Below are positions 12,878 through 25,528 of a DNA stretch of 64,000 nt, piece after piece. A program made the translations under genes and the position numbers. This DNA is from Camillea tinctor (taxonomy: Eukaryota > Ascomycota > Sordariomycetes > Xylariales > Xylariaceae). The DNA is taken from NCBI GenBank assembly GCA_022578605.1, contig MU394158.1, positions 1 through 64,000 of the forward strand, written 5' to 3'. Position 1 is the stretch's first letter; every line of letters begins with the position of its first letter. The notes below the pieces were generated by a model. The model searched no databases and was not told where the DNA came from. It saw only the letters and a program-made list of their open reading frames with translations.

Positions 12878-15800
12878 GAACAACAAAAGGTACGTACCGG
12901 ACGTGATGTACCTACACTCTGAATATCGCTGAGAATAAGTGCCCCTGCACCCGGTTAGGACCTGGGTGATGAGAAGGCGTGCGGGTGGGTAAGTACCCTG
13001 GATAGGGTGGCGGCAGTCACTGGGATCAAGGGGTAAAGGACGACCCTTGGGAACACGCGCAGAAGTACATGCCTTACCTCAGGAAACAGGAGGTACGTAC
13101 CTTTGGGGGTACGTACCTTCTCGTTTCTCTCCTCCGATCATAGCGGTCTAACCCTGCAACCAGTCCTCTCCCGGAATACCATCTCTAGCGTGGTAAGTGA
13201 ACTACCCTTTCGAGAGTAGTCTGGTAGTTAGTGCAAACCCCATACCGAAAAAGGCACTATTCTCCCAAAGAGGCATTTAAGACCTGCCCTTAACCTAGGA
13301 TTAGCCGGAGGGGGGTCCGGCCAGAAGGTCCAGAGTCCCGACTCTTCCCTCTACCACTGCCGACAACTGACAACATTTGCATTTCACTTGCATTTCATTT
13401 TTGTTCATCATTTTTTTGAGGATCCGCAAGCGGCCATGGCCATGGTCCATCGTAGGGTTGGGCCACAGGGCCACAGGGCCACATGTTACTTGTTTTCTTC
13501 GGCTCCTTGTTTCCAGTGCGGATGGTGGTCAGTGACGGACAGTGACCACTAGCCGACGAGCTTGCCTTCATTGCCAATGTCATTCATCATTCGCCCATCA
13601 CAAGCCAACCACCAATGACACATGCTTCTGCGGCGGCGACGACAACAATATGACACAAACTTTGTTGGCAACAGAGGAATCAATCAAAATGCACACACCG
13701 TCAAGGGCAGGGCGGAGTTTACTGTGATCACCATGATGCCTAATCCAGAGCAACTTTTACACTAGCAGTAAAGCTTCAACACGACAAGCCACCATCTGAG
13801 CTGATGGTTGCGCATATAAACTCCGAGAGGTAGCGGGCAAGTTCCCAAGACCTCACTGGCCATGACCACTTAGGTTTGGCCGAATGCTGCACTTGTGACA
13901 CCCATCTAACGGTTTCTTGGACAAGAACTCTAAGCCCCACGAAAGTGTAAAAGTTGGGAGGCATGAAGGTTTTTGGAATGAGGCTTTAGTCTCGTTCGCA
14001 TCCAAAAAGGGGGGACGGGAATGACAGAGAACCCCGAAAAAAACAAACAAAACAACAAAAAAAGTCTATCTCAGGAGACACTATAGTATTATCTACAATT
14101 TACCCTTTTTTTCAGCCTTCAACAACTTTGCGCTTCTAGTCAGACAGAAAGTAAAGTTCAAATGTTTGACAATTACCTACTTAGTAAACCGTCGCGAACT
14201 CAAAAGCATCACACTTGTTGTCAGCACCAGAGGAAGAAGTGCGAATGCAGTTATTTTGCTCTGCATCCATTTTTTAGTCGAATAGTTTACGCGGGCGTGG
14301 TGCTGATACGAAAACAATGCATACCAGTGTTTCGCTGGTCTGAATCCGGCTAAAAAAAAAATAGGACTACATACTTTTGGAATAGGGGACCTCGTGATGC
14401 CTTTCTCTTTCAACCTATTATTACATGCCTCTCGTCATCCCCCCGCATTGGCACTGGCTAAGCTCCTCCCTCCCGAGTCTACTAACTTACATACTAGGCA
14501 CATACTTACCCTCTCCTCCTCCTCTCAGCTTAACATCTTTCTCATATGATCGTAGCAAGGTCGTGAGGGGTTAGGTAATCGAGCATTTGCCATACCTGTC
14601 TGAGACCCGTCTCTATTGTCTTTGCCCCCCCCCCCCCCTTCTCTCCCAAACCCCAACCCCAACTTGCCTTCTCTCATTCATGAGTGGTAGTTAGTCTGGT
14701 CCAGATGTCCGGACTATGCATACAACTTGAATTTGACTAGACAGACTAATCCAGCTCACTGGCTAGCTGACTGACTGACTACTGGCTTCTCACACTCACT
14801 TATCCTGACTCGGTACCCATCCGCCGAGGTCAGTACCGGGCCGACCTATGATTCAAAGCTATGCGTTGGCTCTTTTCGTTCTCGTGAACATCCCGAATAC
14901 CCTCTAGGTTAGTATAGCGAGGCCTTATCGATTGTGTATGGTGTGGTTTGGCTTTCTCCGCATTGAAAAGGAACGTGATCAGCTGAGCCGTCAGCCTCGG
15001 TGCCACAAATGGCAGTGGGAGATGGATTGTTGGTGCTGTGGTGGTCTGTTCGATATCCACCCCCACAGGCCTAATCCAGACCAATCGAGACACAGGCCAT
15101 TCGTTAAGCCATTTCAAGTCACATGCCAAGTGCGAAGCACCAATATCATCAAGACAGAGGGCATCGTTGGCCGTGTCAGCCTAGTGTAGTTCTGGCGACG
15201 ACCTGGCTCGGTGTTTCTTTCAGAAGAGAGGGCATTGCTCTACTACTTTCGAACAACTCATCGATGCTATGACCTGTGATTGCTCTTGTTGCATTTTTCG
15301 CAGCTGCTCTGCTTCGCCCAGCCCAGCCCATGGCGCCAACAGCCGATATCATCCACCAATCGACTGCGGTGCCCCACGCGGTAACGGCCAAATCTAGTTA
15401 TCGGGATTCTATCACACTAGATATAGATGTACATGCATTGCCTTATGAGGCTATGCTACAACCGCAACCGCCAGGGCCAACTCTTTATCACATTCCCGCG
15501 CGTATGATATGAAGACGCGGCAGCCGATCTCAATTCAAACCGTCCAACAGCTATGAAAGCAGGTCACCTCGTTCAAAAACCTCCCGTACGAGAACCCCGT
15601 TGCTGTGATCACATATGTAATTGACTATAGCGTGTGAGGTTGCGCCGTGTGACTTAGTACAGAAGAAATTGGCTCATATTGAACAAATGAGCAATGTGCG
15701 CGATTTTGGGTTGGTCGTGTACTTCTCCTCTTCCGCCCTCTTCAGTCCTCCTCTGTTCTCAGTTTACCTACCTCCATGTTCTCTGTACTGCTTTGCACTG

Positions 15801-18800
15801 GGAATCATGAGGTTCCTGTATGTGTGCGTTGGTGAAGGTCCAGGCCTTTCTAGAAGGGGATGTCTCGCATCTTTGATCTCTGCCGCTGCGTTAACGCTGC
15901 TCAACGCATAAAGCAACATCACATTGTCCGACCTTCCACGTTGACAACGCGTGTTCCGCAGCGATATCAAAAACAAGGGGATAGGTTATATAGGTGGCAA
16001 GTTTGAGACAAAAATCACAAAATTTGTCAGTCGAGAGCAAAAGAACTAACTGGGACACACTGCCCGGCCGCGGCCGAGTTTTCGATAAATGCACCGCCGT
16101 ATCGGGCTCCTTGTGATATGCAAAATCAAGCCTTGGGGACGATAAAGGGCTGTCTGAATAGGGCAGGCGACAAGGCCATGTCGAGTATTTTCATTTTACC
16201 CACCACCACGTTTTTTCTTTTCTTTTCTTTCTTCCTACAACGGGTGTGGGCGTGGGTACATAATACTATCATGAAATCCTTAACGGCTTACTTGACCTTG
16301 ACCCACTTGTGGTACCAGCTTCTCTACCAGGGGAAAACACCGAGGAGAGAGATCGTTAATTGAAGACCACGAGATCAGTGGAGAAGTTCCTCCTCCTCGG
16401 GTTATCGGTCTGATCTGAGACAACTCGCTGAATTCAACTCTATCGCCGTCCCTACAGGTCGTATTTTCATTTTCATTTCCATTTTCATTTTTTCGCATGC
16501 ACCCGAGGGGGTTCAGCTCAGCTCATTGACCCCTCCAAGCACGACATTACGAGTAAGTGTGATAAAGAAATGCCAGGCTGCGAAATTAGATCAAAATAGA
16601 TCCTAAGAATGGGAGGAGGGTGAATACGACGACGAGAAAGGGCTCAAAATGGAAAGTCAGGGACGAGCCGTCGCGTCGGGAGGGTCTAGTGCAGATGATC
16701 GTCGACGGAGCTGTTTAACACATACATACATAGATACTACTATGTATCATAGTCGTCCCATCATTAAATAGGGTGTTTCTTTTTTGGAGGGAAAAAAAAA
16801 AAAAATAGAAAGCTGTGATCCTGCTCAGCTCTTCCTTCTCATCCCCTCTGGCATTTGGATCCTGAACAACCAGGGCATCAATCCACTCGGGTCCCAATCC
16901 CAAGGCAATAGAACCGACGATACAGAATGCGGAGGTGGTCACACGTGCGAGCATGCATATCTTCCTCTCTCTCTCTCTCTTCCGCTCTGCCTCTATTCTT
17001 CGCTGCAGGGATGCACTATTGGTTTCAAGCTTTTAAAGGATGCCGCTACCTGCTTTGCAACCGTGATGAGCGTTGGTGCGTGGGATGTTCTTTGAAACCC
17101 CCACGCGTGTTTGATGTTTGGTCACCTGGTGCGAGTGTGTTTCTACAAAGTGTAGTAAGTAAAGAATGTACCTACGTACGTAACCTATGTATTATACCTA
17201 TGTACGTAACTACCTATGTATGTACGTGCGTGCGTGCGTCGCAGGAAAGGTAGCATTATATTCTCTGTATCCGGGGTAAGAAAGCATCGTAAAGCATACG
17301 CGTGCGGCGTGGGTTATAACGGAGAGCTGTAATGCCTCCTCATCGTTTGAAAAGGGAAATACATTATAAAGCCAGACAGAAATCCCCAGACCGACCGACT
17401 GACCGGTTGAGAATTCCCTGGGCGTAGGATTTTCCCTTATACATAAGGTGGACGTAACAACAGAAATCTCGGGCTTGACGGCGTATCAGCGCGCGAAACT
17501 TGCCCGAAATGTATTCTGGTCCACCCAACTGACCCCCACCCACCACGAGAAAATCTAAAAGGAGACACAATGTGAGTGGGTAGGCATGGGCATACTATAC
17601 TAGGATATAACTTCGCATATCTCCCCTTTTCGGCAACCCTATGCGTTTCTAGAAGATTGGCAGAAGGACGTTATACAAATAATTCCGAATGATGATCTTT
17701 TTTTCTCTCTTCCTTCCCTTGTCTTGTATCACAGCAGCCCAGCACACAGCAGTTTTGCTTTTTCTTTATTTCTATTGCAAATAAAAATAAAGAATAAAAA
17801 ATAATCGTGCACTAGTAAGTAATAAATGGGTGAATAGAATAAAACCTCGTATCCCATTCTCTCAATCCCCTTATCCCCTGCATCTTACTTGCTAACATAA
17901 CCTATGTACATGTATATGTATGCATAACCTACGTATATTGTGTCTGTTTTTCTTTTTCTTCATCTTTTCCCGCTTGTGACGACTGCCGGGTGGCCTGCAT
18001 CCATCCTATATTGTGTAGCTCCATCAACCTGGATGGGCGTTCCGTACAGCACGATTACGTAGGGTGGTGCAGGACCTCGTTAGGTAGCGTAGCGATGGCT
18101 GGTGGTGGTGGTAGTGGTGGTAGTGGTGGTGGTATTAGTGGTTGTCTCGCCCTATCGATTTTAAAGTGATAAACATTGATCACAATCGATAGTTAATCCA
18201 ATGCGATCTAGGCTCCTGTCATTTCTGAAATCCTGACCGGGATAGCTTCCCCGGAACCGGGGTATTGGCCCTGTGTAACGGCGGAAAGGGGCGGGGGACT
18301 TTACCTGTAAGTGACCAAGCAAAAGGTATGTAGTGTAAGTGTAGCGACAGGACTTACACACTCCGACACCCTCTCCCGCAGCTGCGCAGCTGGCTCTCTT
18401 TCTTGCACCTATATAACCTATCCCTATCTAATTTGGGGAATTTGTGGGGATATCGCCATCTTTCTCCTACGCTACACACATCTATTGCTAGGTCACGGTT
18501 TTTGCTTTTTCTTTTTCATCATATTTCTTGCTTCTACCCGCAATATATTATATATTATCGACCCGATTAGTTCTTATGCCTACGATGGCCGGGATATTAT
18601 GCGACAACAACTAGCTACGTAATGCGACTAAGCGAAAAGGAAAACAAAACAAAAAAAGGCAAAAACAGAGGCGAGCTGGCGAGTCGATCCAAATCTATCC
18701 CTCTTTTAATTCAACCCCCTTCAGGCAAGGGGCTACTTTGAGATCACAGTAAAAAGGCATTAGCTATTAGTAGCTATGCGAATAGGTACATGGCGTCGCC

Positions 18801-19002
18801 GTAGGTCATTGGCCATGGAAACGTACATGCGGTGTCGTGTGTCATGCCGTCATTGTCAACTCGAAATGCATGTCTGCATGTGCGTATGAATGAATGTACG
18901 GTCTGTTCGAATTTATGCACGTACTTCGCCAGAGCTTCTCCTGCATGTCGGCTTGTTCCCGCCAAGACACGGTAATCTCCAGTGCTATGAACAAGCCCTC
19001 TA
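12878..19002. other. Gene-free stretch with short coding-looking scraps
   Basis: No gene can be supported. There are a C14 run (14625-14638), a CT run (about 16961-16982) and a GGT/AGT run (18099-18142). On the minus strand at 14830-15391 two short open frames lie end to end, with a possible TAG splice acceptor between them (just before 15175). Together they would encode about 180 residues, but I recognise no family and cannot exclude chance. Confidence 0.5.
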
Positions 19003-19301
19003 CGGAGAATCCTAGCAGAAGAACCTGCCTGCCAAGAGTCTTGGCATTATTTTAAACGGCTGTGAAACAGCTGGCAAGCAGGTGCATCAAGGCTTAAAAT
19101 GAAGCCACTGTTAATAGCACTATAATCAAATAATTATACGCTAAATATTTTTGTTTATAGTAGCTAATGCCCACTATAAGCACTAAAAATTCTAGCGAGC
19201 AGATAACTCACAGCTGTGAGCAGCTGATTAGCAGGTGTACCTAATCCCTGCCAAAACTGACAAAAGTCTTGGCAGGCAGGTTCTTTTGCTAGGATTCTCC
19301 G
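19003..19301. mobile_element. 299-bp MITE with about 37-bp terminal inverted repeats, TA-flanked
   Basis: The left end (cggagaatcctagcagaaga, continuing to about 19039) is matched in inverted orientation at the right end (to 19301). The two 37-base arms differ at about one position. The element is flanked on both sides by TA (19001-19002 and 19302-19303), the target duplication expected for a Tc1/mariner-type (Stowaway-like) element. The interior is AT-rich, has no open frame, and carries subterminal CAGCTG and GCAGGTG words. It therefore looks like a non-autonomous miniature element mobilised by a transposase encoded elsewhere. The superfamily assignment rests only on the TA flanks and the element's size. 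Confidence 0.8.
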
Positions 19302-20215
19302 TATCCCAGGGAAAATAGAAACACCACGATGGCACGAGAAGGTTCGCATATTGGACATCCGATTTCCCCGGACCCAGCTCCCTGAAGCGTTACCACTCTG
19401 TTGGTGTCATCACAAGTCAGGTGACGATCGCAGGCCCCAACACCCAGTTAGGGCTCTGTACAAGGAGTTGCTGGTTACTGACTCTGTCGGCAAAGACGAA
19501 CGGTCCAGGGTGAGGGTATTCCGGAAGCGTCTATCTGCGCCTCGAGAGATGAGCCCTGTCGCAGGGGAAGTCTTCCGGTTTAATCGAACTCCACCGTCGA
19601 TTAGCTAATACCTTGGCCGATCATACCTGAAGATGTTCACATCGCCCAACTTGGGATTGCTGTGTGGCCTGATTGGACTTCAAGAGTCGTGCCCCCTGTA
19701 GCTACGCCAAACAGTCGCTTACTCCCTAGCCCTTTACAGCCGGCACTTGCGCGGTACACGAAGCGGCACTTGCTGTTGCCGCTGAAGCATTCACCTATCG
19801 CATCTCGCTATAGGCCAACACCACTTCGTAGATAGAATGTGATGCACGGAGGAGTTTCCGTTATGGTTTATTCGTGCACCAAGTGCGAGTTTGGCCGGCT
19901 TCTAGGCTGTCTGAAATCAAAATCCTGTCCTCGTAAAGGGACCAGGATCCTTTTTTCTTTTTCTTCCTCTTTTCTTCGTCACGCTAATCGTCCAATATGC
20001 ACAGCTGAGCTAGAGACACCTCTGTGAGGAATCATATATCATTCTCCTGGTGTAAACCCGGGTGTAAAGACCCGTATCACCACTAGATCCAGAGAACTGG
20101 TAGCCAATCCTTCGGGTCAGCCATAACGCCTAAAACGCCTCGCGGGTGGGTGATCTGAACCTGAGGTCTAAATCAAGTTTTGATTTTATTTTATGACGAG
20201 TGAGAAATCGATGCA

Positions 20216-20236
20216 AGCAGCAGCAGCAGCAGCAGC
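20216..20236. repeat. (AGC)7 microsatellite
   Basis: Seven perfect AGC units in non-coding sequence. Confidence 0.9.
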
Positions 20237-23200
20237 CTTCCGGGAGATGACGCCAAGTGACCAGGCCTTGAACTCTCTCCCAGCAGCATGGTTCGCCTAA
20301 TTCGATCACTAATGAAGCAGAGATCTTAATGCGATCCTTCATATCTCCGGATCGTGCTCTCATTAGCGCACAGGTCGCAGGATGTTCATCTCAAAGAAGA
20401 GGTCGGCTTGCCTGTCTGCAACCGAAGCCAGTGCGGCCCGCCTCTTCTCACGGCATGAATCGGCTGCATTAAACCACCCTGTGAGGACATTTGCATCGTT
20501 GGGGCCTGTTCCCGTAAGCTCCGGCCGACTTTGATCAACCTCGTTATTCATACTAGATCGGACTTCTTGTATCACCCCTAAACACATTACCCCAACCCGG
20601 TTGCCCGGCTTTCTGGGGCAAAACGCCATTTCAGATAAGCGAGGACCCAAGGGGGGCAAAAGAGGCGCACGGCAATCGGTCCTAGTGTAGTAAGTAGCTG
20701 GCTTTTTTCCATTCGCATGACTTTATTGTGTCTAAGACAAGACGATTGCTCGGTGCTGGTACTTCACGAATTATCCATTTTTTTCATTTATTTATGTTTA
20801 TTCTTTGTTATTTTTCATTGGTGTGTTTTTCCTTCTTCAACCAAGTGTTCCATCTAAAGTAGTGCGTCGAAGCAAGGCGGGAATTGTATGTATAGCAATT
20901 GTCTACCTATTGAACAGACCTCCTTTTGCTCAGTGACTTAGTCCGGATCTAGTATTTGTACTATCGAAGCTACATCCCAATTCAACGATTGATTTTATGC
21001 CAAGCTGTAGATGGTCAATCGGTTGCTACTTGGAAGATGACCATACGTTCTAACAAGGGTAACATAGAGCTTGTCTCAATCATGTGTTTATTGTTGCTTC
21101 AATTGAAGAAAAAGGCTCTTACCTAATACCCCAGATCCTAGGAGTACATATTCCAAATCAGCATTTTGGCTGCAGCACCCGCCCGCGGTCAGATCGTCCC
21201 GACGGGTGGGCAAAAAGTTCCTTTTTCTAAGAAAAATTCTTCTGCACACGAGATATACTATAACGTACCTTGCCTATTGCTCATACCCTTCACGGGATGA
21301 CATGTCAGTTCTAAACTGTCACAAAAATGCACATACTCAAGATATAAGGGAGGGAGAAAAATTAAAGCCGCAGGCTATTTTTTGAAGGCCCAGGCAATTC
21401 TATAGGGGCAACCCCTCATGAAAGGAGGGGATGGACAAACTCGGTCGCTCTCGGTGAATACATACATACCGTACTTGTTTTGAACATGTCAACCTTTCGG
21501 AATCATGAAGTCGGTTGTGTATGTTTATGATCCCATATCGATTTATTTTCTATTGGCAAACATTGTGTCTTAGTATCGTTACGGATGCGCTTCAATTTAA
21601 GTTATTATCATATCAAGAAGCAAAATAACTAAAACTCGAATAAAATAATAGCTACGAAAAATAATAATAATAATAATAATAAAATAATACAAAAAAAAAA
21701 GAAAAGAAGCTACCCCAGGTGTCTTACAACGTGTAAGCGAATTGTCGCTTACAATAAGTACTCAGTACCCCAGCTTCATCTATATTGGCATGGCAAGTCG
21801 ATATTCTCGGGTATGTATGTACTTTAATTCAACATACTACTACACTATATACTAATAATAAAAGACCAGGGGCTGATAGAACCCGAACCATCAAATGCTA
21901 AACTACACGATATAATTTTGGCGCACTTCGTAGTGTAGCACTCACATGCTGCTCCCGAATTTGGAGTTGGCAGTTAGTGGCCATAAGTGCAGAGTGCTAT
22001 GTACTAGATATTGCTACTATACGTCTCATCGCAATATCGTCCACGTGGTCGCTCACAGCCTACTTACTAACAAAATAACTAACCTACCAGTGCCTTACCC
22101 TTATCTGCACGAAGGGTCCTGCCCTGCTCGTTCAGTTGATCGCTAACGACCTACTAAATGGAGGACACATCATCCCTACAAGCTCGTGTACATCACTCAG
22201 GAGTTAGTCTAGAAGACCGTCAATCCCCTAATCTAGACGTCCTGATCAGCATGTGAGTACGGAGTATTTCTATTGCTTGTTGCCGCGCGTCCAGGGTAGT
22301 CGGGATCTAGAGCCGCAAAGCGCATGTGTGCACAAAAGGACCCTGAGAATGTGACCCTACGCGGATAAAATGGCTAAAAGACGTTGTTCCTTAGGAGGTT
22401 GTAACTATGTATAGTGGGCAAAGGGAGAGGAGGGGGGGGAGAAGGTCGTATAAGCGCGCCGACCAAGTTGTCGGTCACCCAGCCAGGACCATCAGCCATT
22501 GTTTCAGAAGCCCAACGTGATGGTCATTATGTCGCTTCGACCTGCTTTCTGGTACCCAACCTTTACCAGCCGCCGGCGATTCGGTGATGGAGCTGGGTTC
22601 GATTGCGGGTTTCTAGGTTTTGCGGCTCAGCGGCGTGACCACCCCCTCTTCTCTTCTCACCCCCCTACGCATAAGGAAGCATTGCGAATGACTTGCCTCT
22701 TTGCAGGAACCGCGGCCAAGTCTCCCCAACCAACTAATACCTTAGCAGCGTTAGACTGCTTACGAAGGCGTTAAGAATGTCATCCAGGACCGAGAACACT
22801 CTGCACTGGTAGGTCGGCTTTAAGCGATCCACTGGCGTCGGCATGACCACGGATGTCTTCGGAAAATCCCATTCGATTTGAGCATAGTGGCGGCCGACTG
22901 CTACCTACCAGCAGATTTTCCGGTTTGCAACGACGCTATCTAACGATCTATCTTAATACGAGTGCATCGCTGTTTTTCTGAAATCTCGTTGGCTTGCTCG
23001 CTCGGAGAGTTCTTTATTTCTCTTTTCGCCTTTCACCCACAAAAGCAGCCCCAGATATTTTCTCGCAGCTCATCACGAGAGCATATCACACAATAGGTGC
23101 TGACAATTCTTAGCCCACAATCCCTAGTTTGTGCAGTAATTCGAGGTAACCACCCCCGCCGTATCGCTCATAACCTGTCTAGTCGTAGCTATAGTAAGAA

Positions 23201-25484
23201 TAACTAGGAAAGGGGTAACATTAGAAATAATACGAAAAAGCAAAAAGCGACATCCCCGCACTGTTGCTAAACTAGGTGCCTACCTAATACTAACCTAGGT
23301 AGTTCTAGGCTTTTGCTTGTGTAAGTGAGGTCTTCGTGTATCAAAAAAGAAGGCCCGGACCCTGCATAATAATGCATCTTGCGTAATAAGTCTCTAGTGT
23401 AGACTCGATCACGAGCAAATGATAAGTAAAAAACCACGCTAAGTACGTAAAGCGAAATCTCTCATGTCGTGAAAAATGGAAATATCAAGACAACAATAAA
23501 CAAAAGAAAAGAAAAGAAAAACATAAACAAGAAAACAAAGCGGGATTAAACTTGTCCATCTCCCCGAACCAAATTCGTAGGTATCCGCAATAAGGATCCA
23601 TTGGGTGGAATGGCAGGTAAGTAGGTAGGCAGTGTACCAGAGAATGGTATGGTATGTACATACGATACCTATATAACCAACGATAGTGGCAAGAAATGTG
23701 CATATATGTACATAATCGATATCGCTATCAATGAAATCAGGTCTAGCAACCCCCGCAAGCTCAAGTTCTCCATCGCCTTTACTTCGGCCATTTATTTCGA
23801 TTTCCTGTCTGGGACGGGGCAGGGACGGAGTACATGTGCATTGTACCAAACCAGGCCAACCTTGAAAAGGCTATCAAGCACAGCCGAGGCCTAGACCAAA
23901 GGTATGACCGCAGAGAGCTATGGGGAAATCTCGGCTCCACGCTGTTTAGTGCATATACATTACACTAGAAAACCAAAACCCATAGGTTAGTTATGTACCG
24001 AGGTGACAATGCCCACTAATACTCCGTACTGTAGGTATGTATGTGTTATACTGCGTATCCATTTGATATACCTACCAGCCTACTTGCCCTGCCTACGCAC
24101 GCATGCTGTCGACTCACAGTGTGGCTGGACAACATGAAAATGATTCAGATTGGCAAAAGAGGCAAAGGAGGCAAAGAAAAGAAAATGAAACCTCCACCAT
24201 TACACGTCCTCTTCATCGGTGGCCTCTCGAAGAAGGGGGGACAACGTAGTGTAAAAGAATAATAAGAAAGGCAAAAAGTGGTCAAGTTACCCCACGATGG
24301 CAAATGCCGGGTCATACGAATGAACTGGACTCACCTATATCTAACCTATGACTACGACTACGTGTACAACCTGAAACAGAACAACTTAACTAATCTGATA
24401 CAGCAGATTACAACAACAAATAATTCTGTCAAAGGAAACACATAGTGTACATACGCACAGAAGGATAAGAAGAAGAAAATAAGGGTCACTCACGTTCTCG
24501 ACCCAACCTTAGGTAAAGTAAGGTAAGGTAAGGTAAGGACAGGAAGGGAAAACTTACCACCCTAAGTCAGTCAGTTCAGTCATCCGGGGAAGAAGGGAAG
24601 AAGAGTGGCTCGTCACTGTCTGATCGGTTCCCCCTTCAAACAAACAATTTACACAAGAACAGACAAACAACAACGCGGCCCCATGATGGGCAGAAATGGC
24701 CATGTGTGTATCCATGCAATAAAATAAAGTAATATTCTGGGGAAGAGGGAGGGAGAAAGGGAGTGCTGTGCACGGTACAACTCTATGGACTAGGTAATAT
24801 ACATACGTACCTACGCCTAGGTTAGCCTAGTACATCATAACGCACAGTCCGTGTTCGTGGTTCGAGATCATGTTTCTAAAACATATTGATTCTTTTTTTT
24901 CTTCTTCTTTCCCCAGATTAAAAGAAATAAAAAGAAATAATAAAAAATTGAAAAATACATTAGGACAAACTATTTCCTTAACTTCGGAAAATTACCCCCC
25001 TCTCCTATCTATTCCCACTTAGGACATTTCATTATGATATTGCGGAGAAGACACACGAGGCACGGGATACATTTTTTCGCTGGAAGAGAGAGGGGAGACC
25101 CAAGCCCCTCTTTCTTTTCCCCCAGCCTTACCTATAGTGAGTGTAGTTCTCCCCCCTCCCCCCTAACTTAGGGGGTTTCTAGCCTATGAGGTTAAGTAAA
25201 ATGGGGAATAAGGGAGAGGGGGGGAATAAATGAATGGCCTGACTGCTTACATAGAAGGGAGGAGAAGAAGGCTAGGCTCTATAGTACATCTCCCTCTGCC
25301 TTCTTCAGCGCTTTTGACAGAGGTAGGTTACATCCCGATTGGTGCTTTTTTATTATTATAGTGTTGATTGGATTGTCTGCATAGTATGGTTTCTTCAATT
25401 CATATCTCTATTACATACATCAATAGTAAGAAGGATTTGTTCGCCTTCCAATCCAATAAATAATCATATTAACGAAATAAGAAT

Positions 25485-25528
25485 CTTTTTTCTTTTTTCT
25501 TTTTTTCTTTTTTCTTTTTTCTTCTTTT
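25485..25528. repeat. T-rich (T5-7)C microsatellite
   Basis: Five to six units of five to seven T followed by C. Confidence 0.8.

Noticed and set aside
14830..15391. Two adjoining minus-strand frames with a possible acceptor between them
   Set aside because: The splice evidence is weak (a TAG acceptor but no clear donor), the first frame lacks a good start and no family is recognised. Noted only as a scrap.
23439..23849. Minus-strand 136-codon frame with hydrophobic stretches
   Set aside because: The sequence is repetitive (GAAAAGAAAAG-type on the plus strand), and there is no neighbouring exon or conserved motif.
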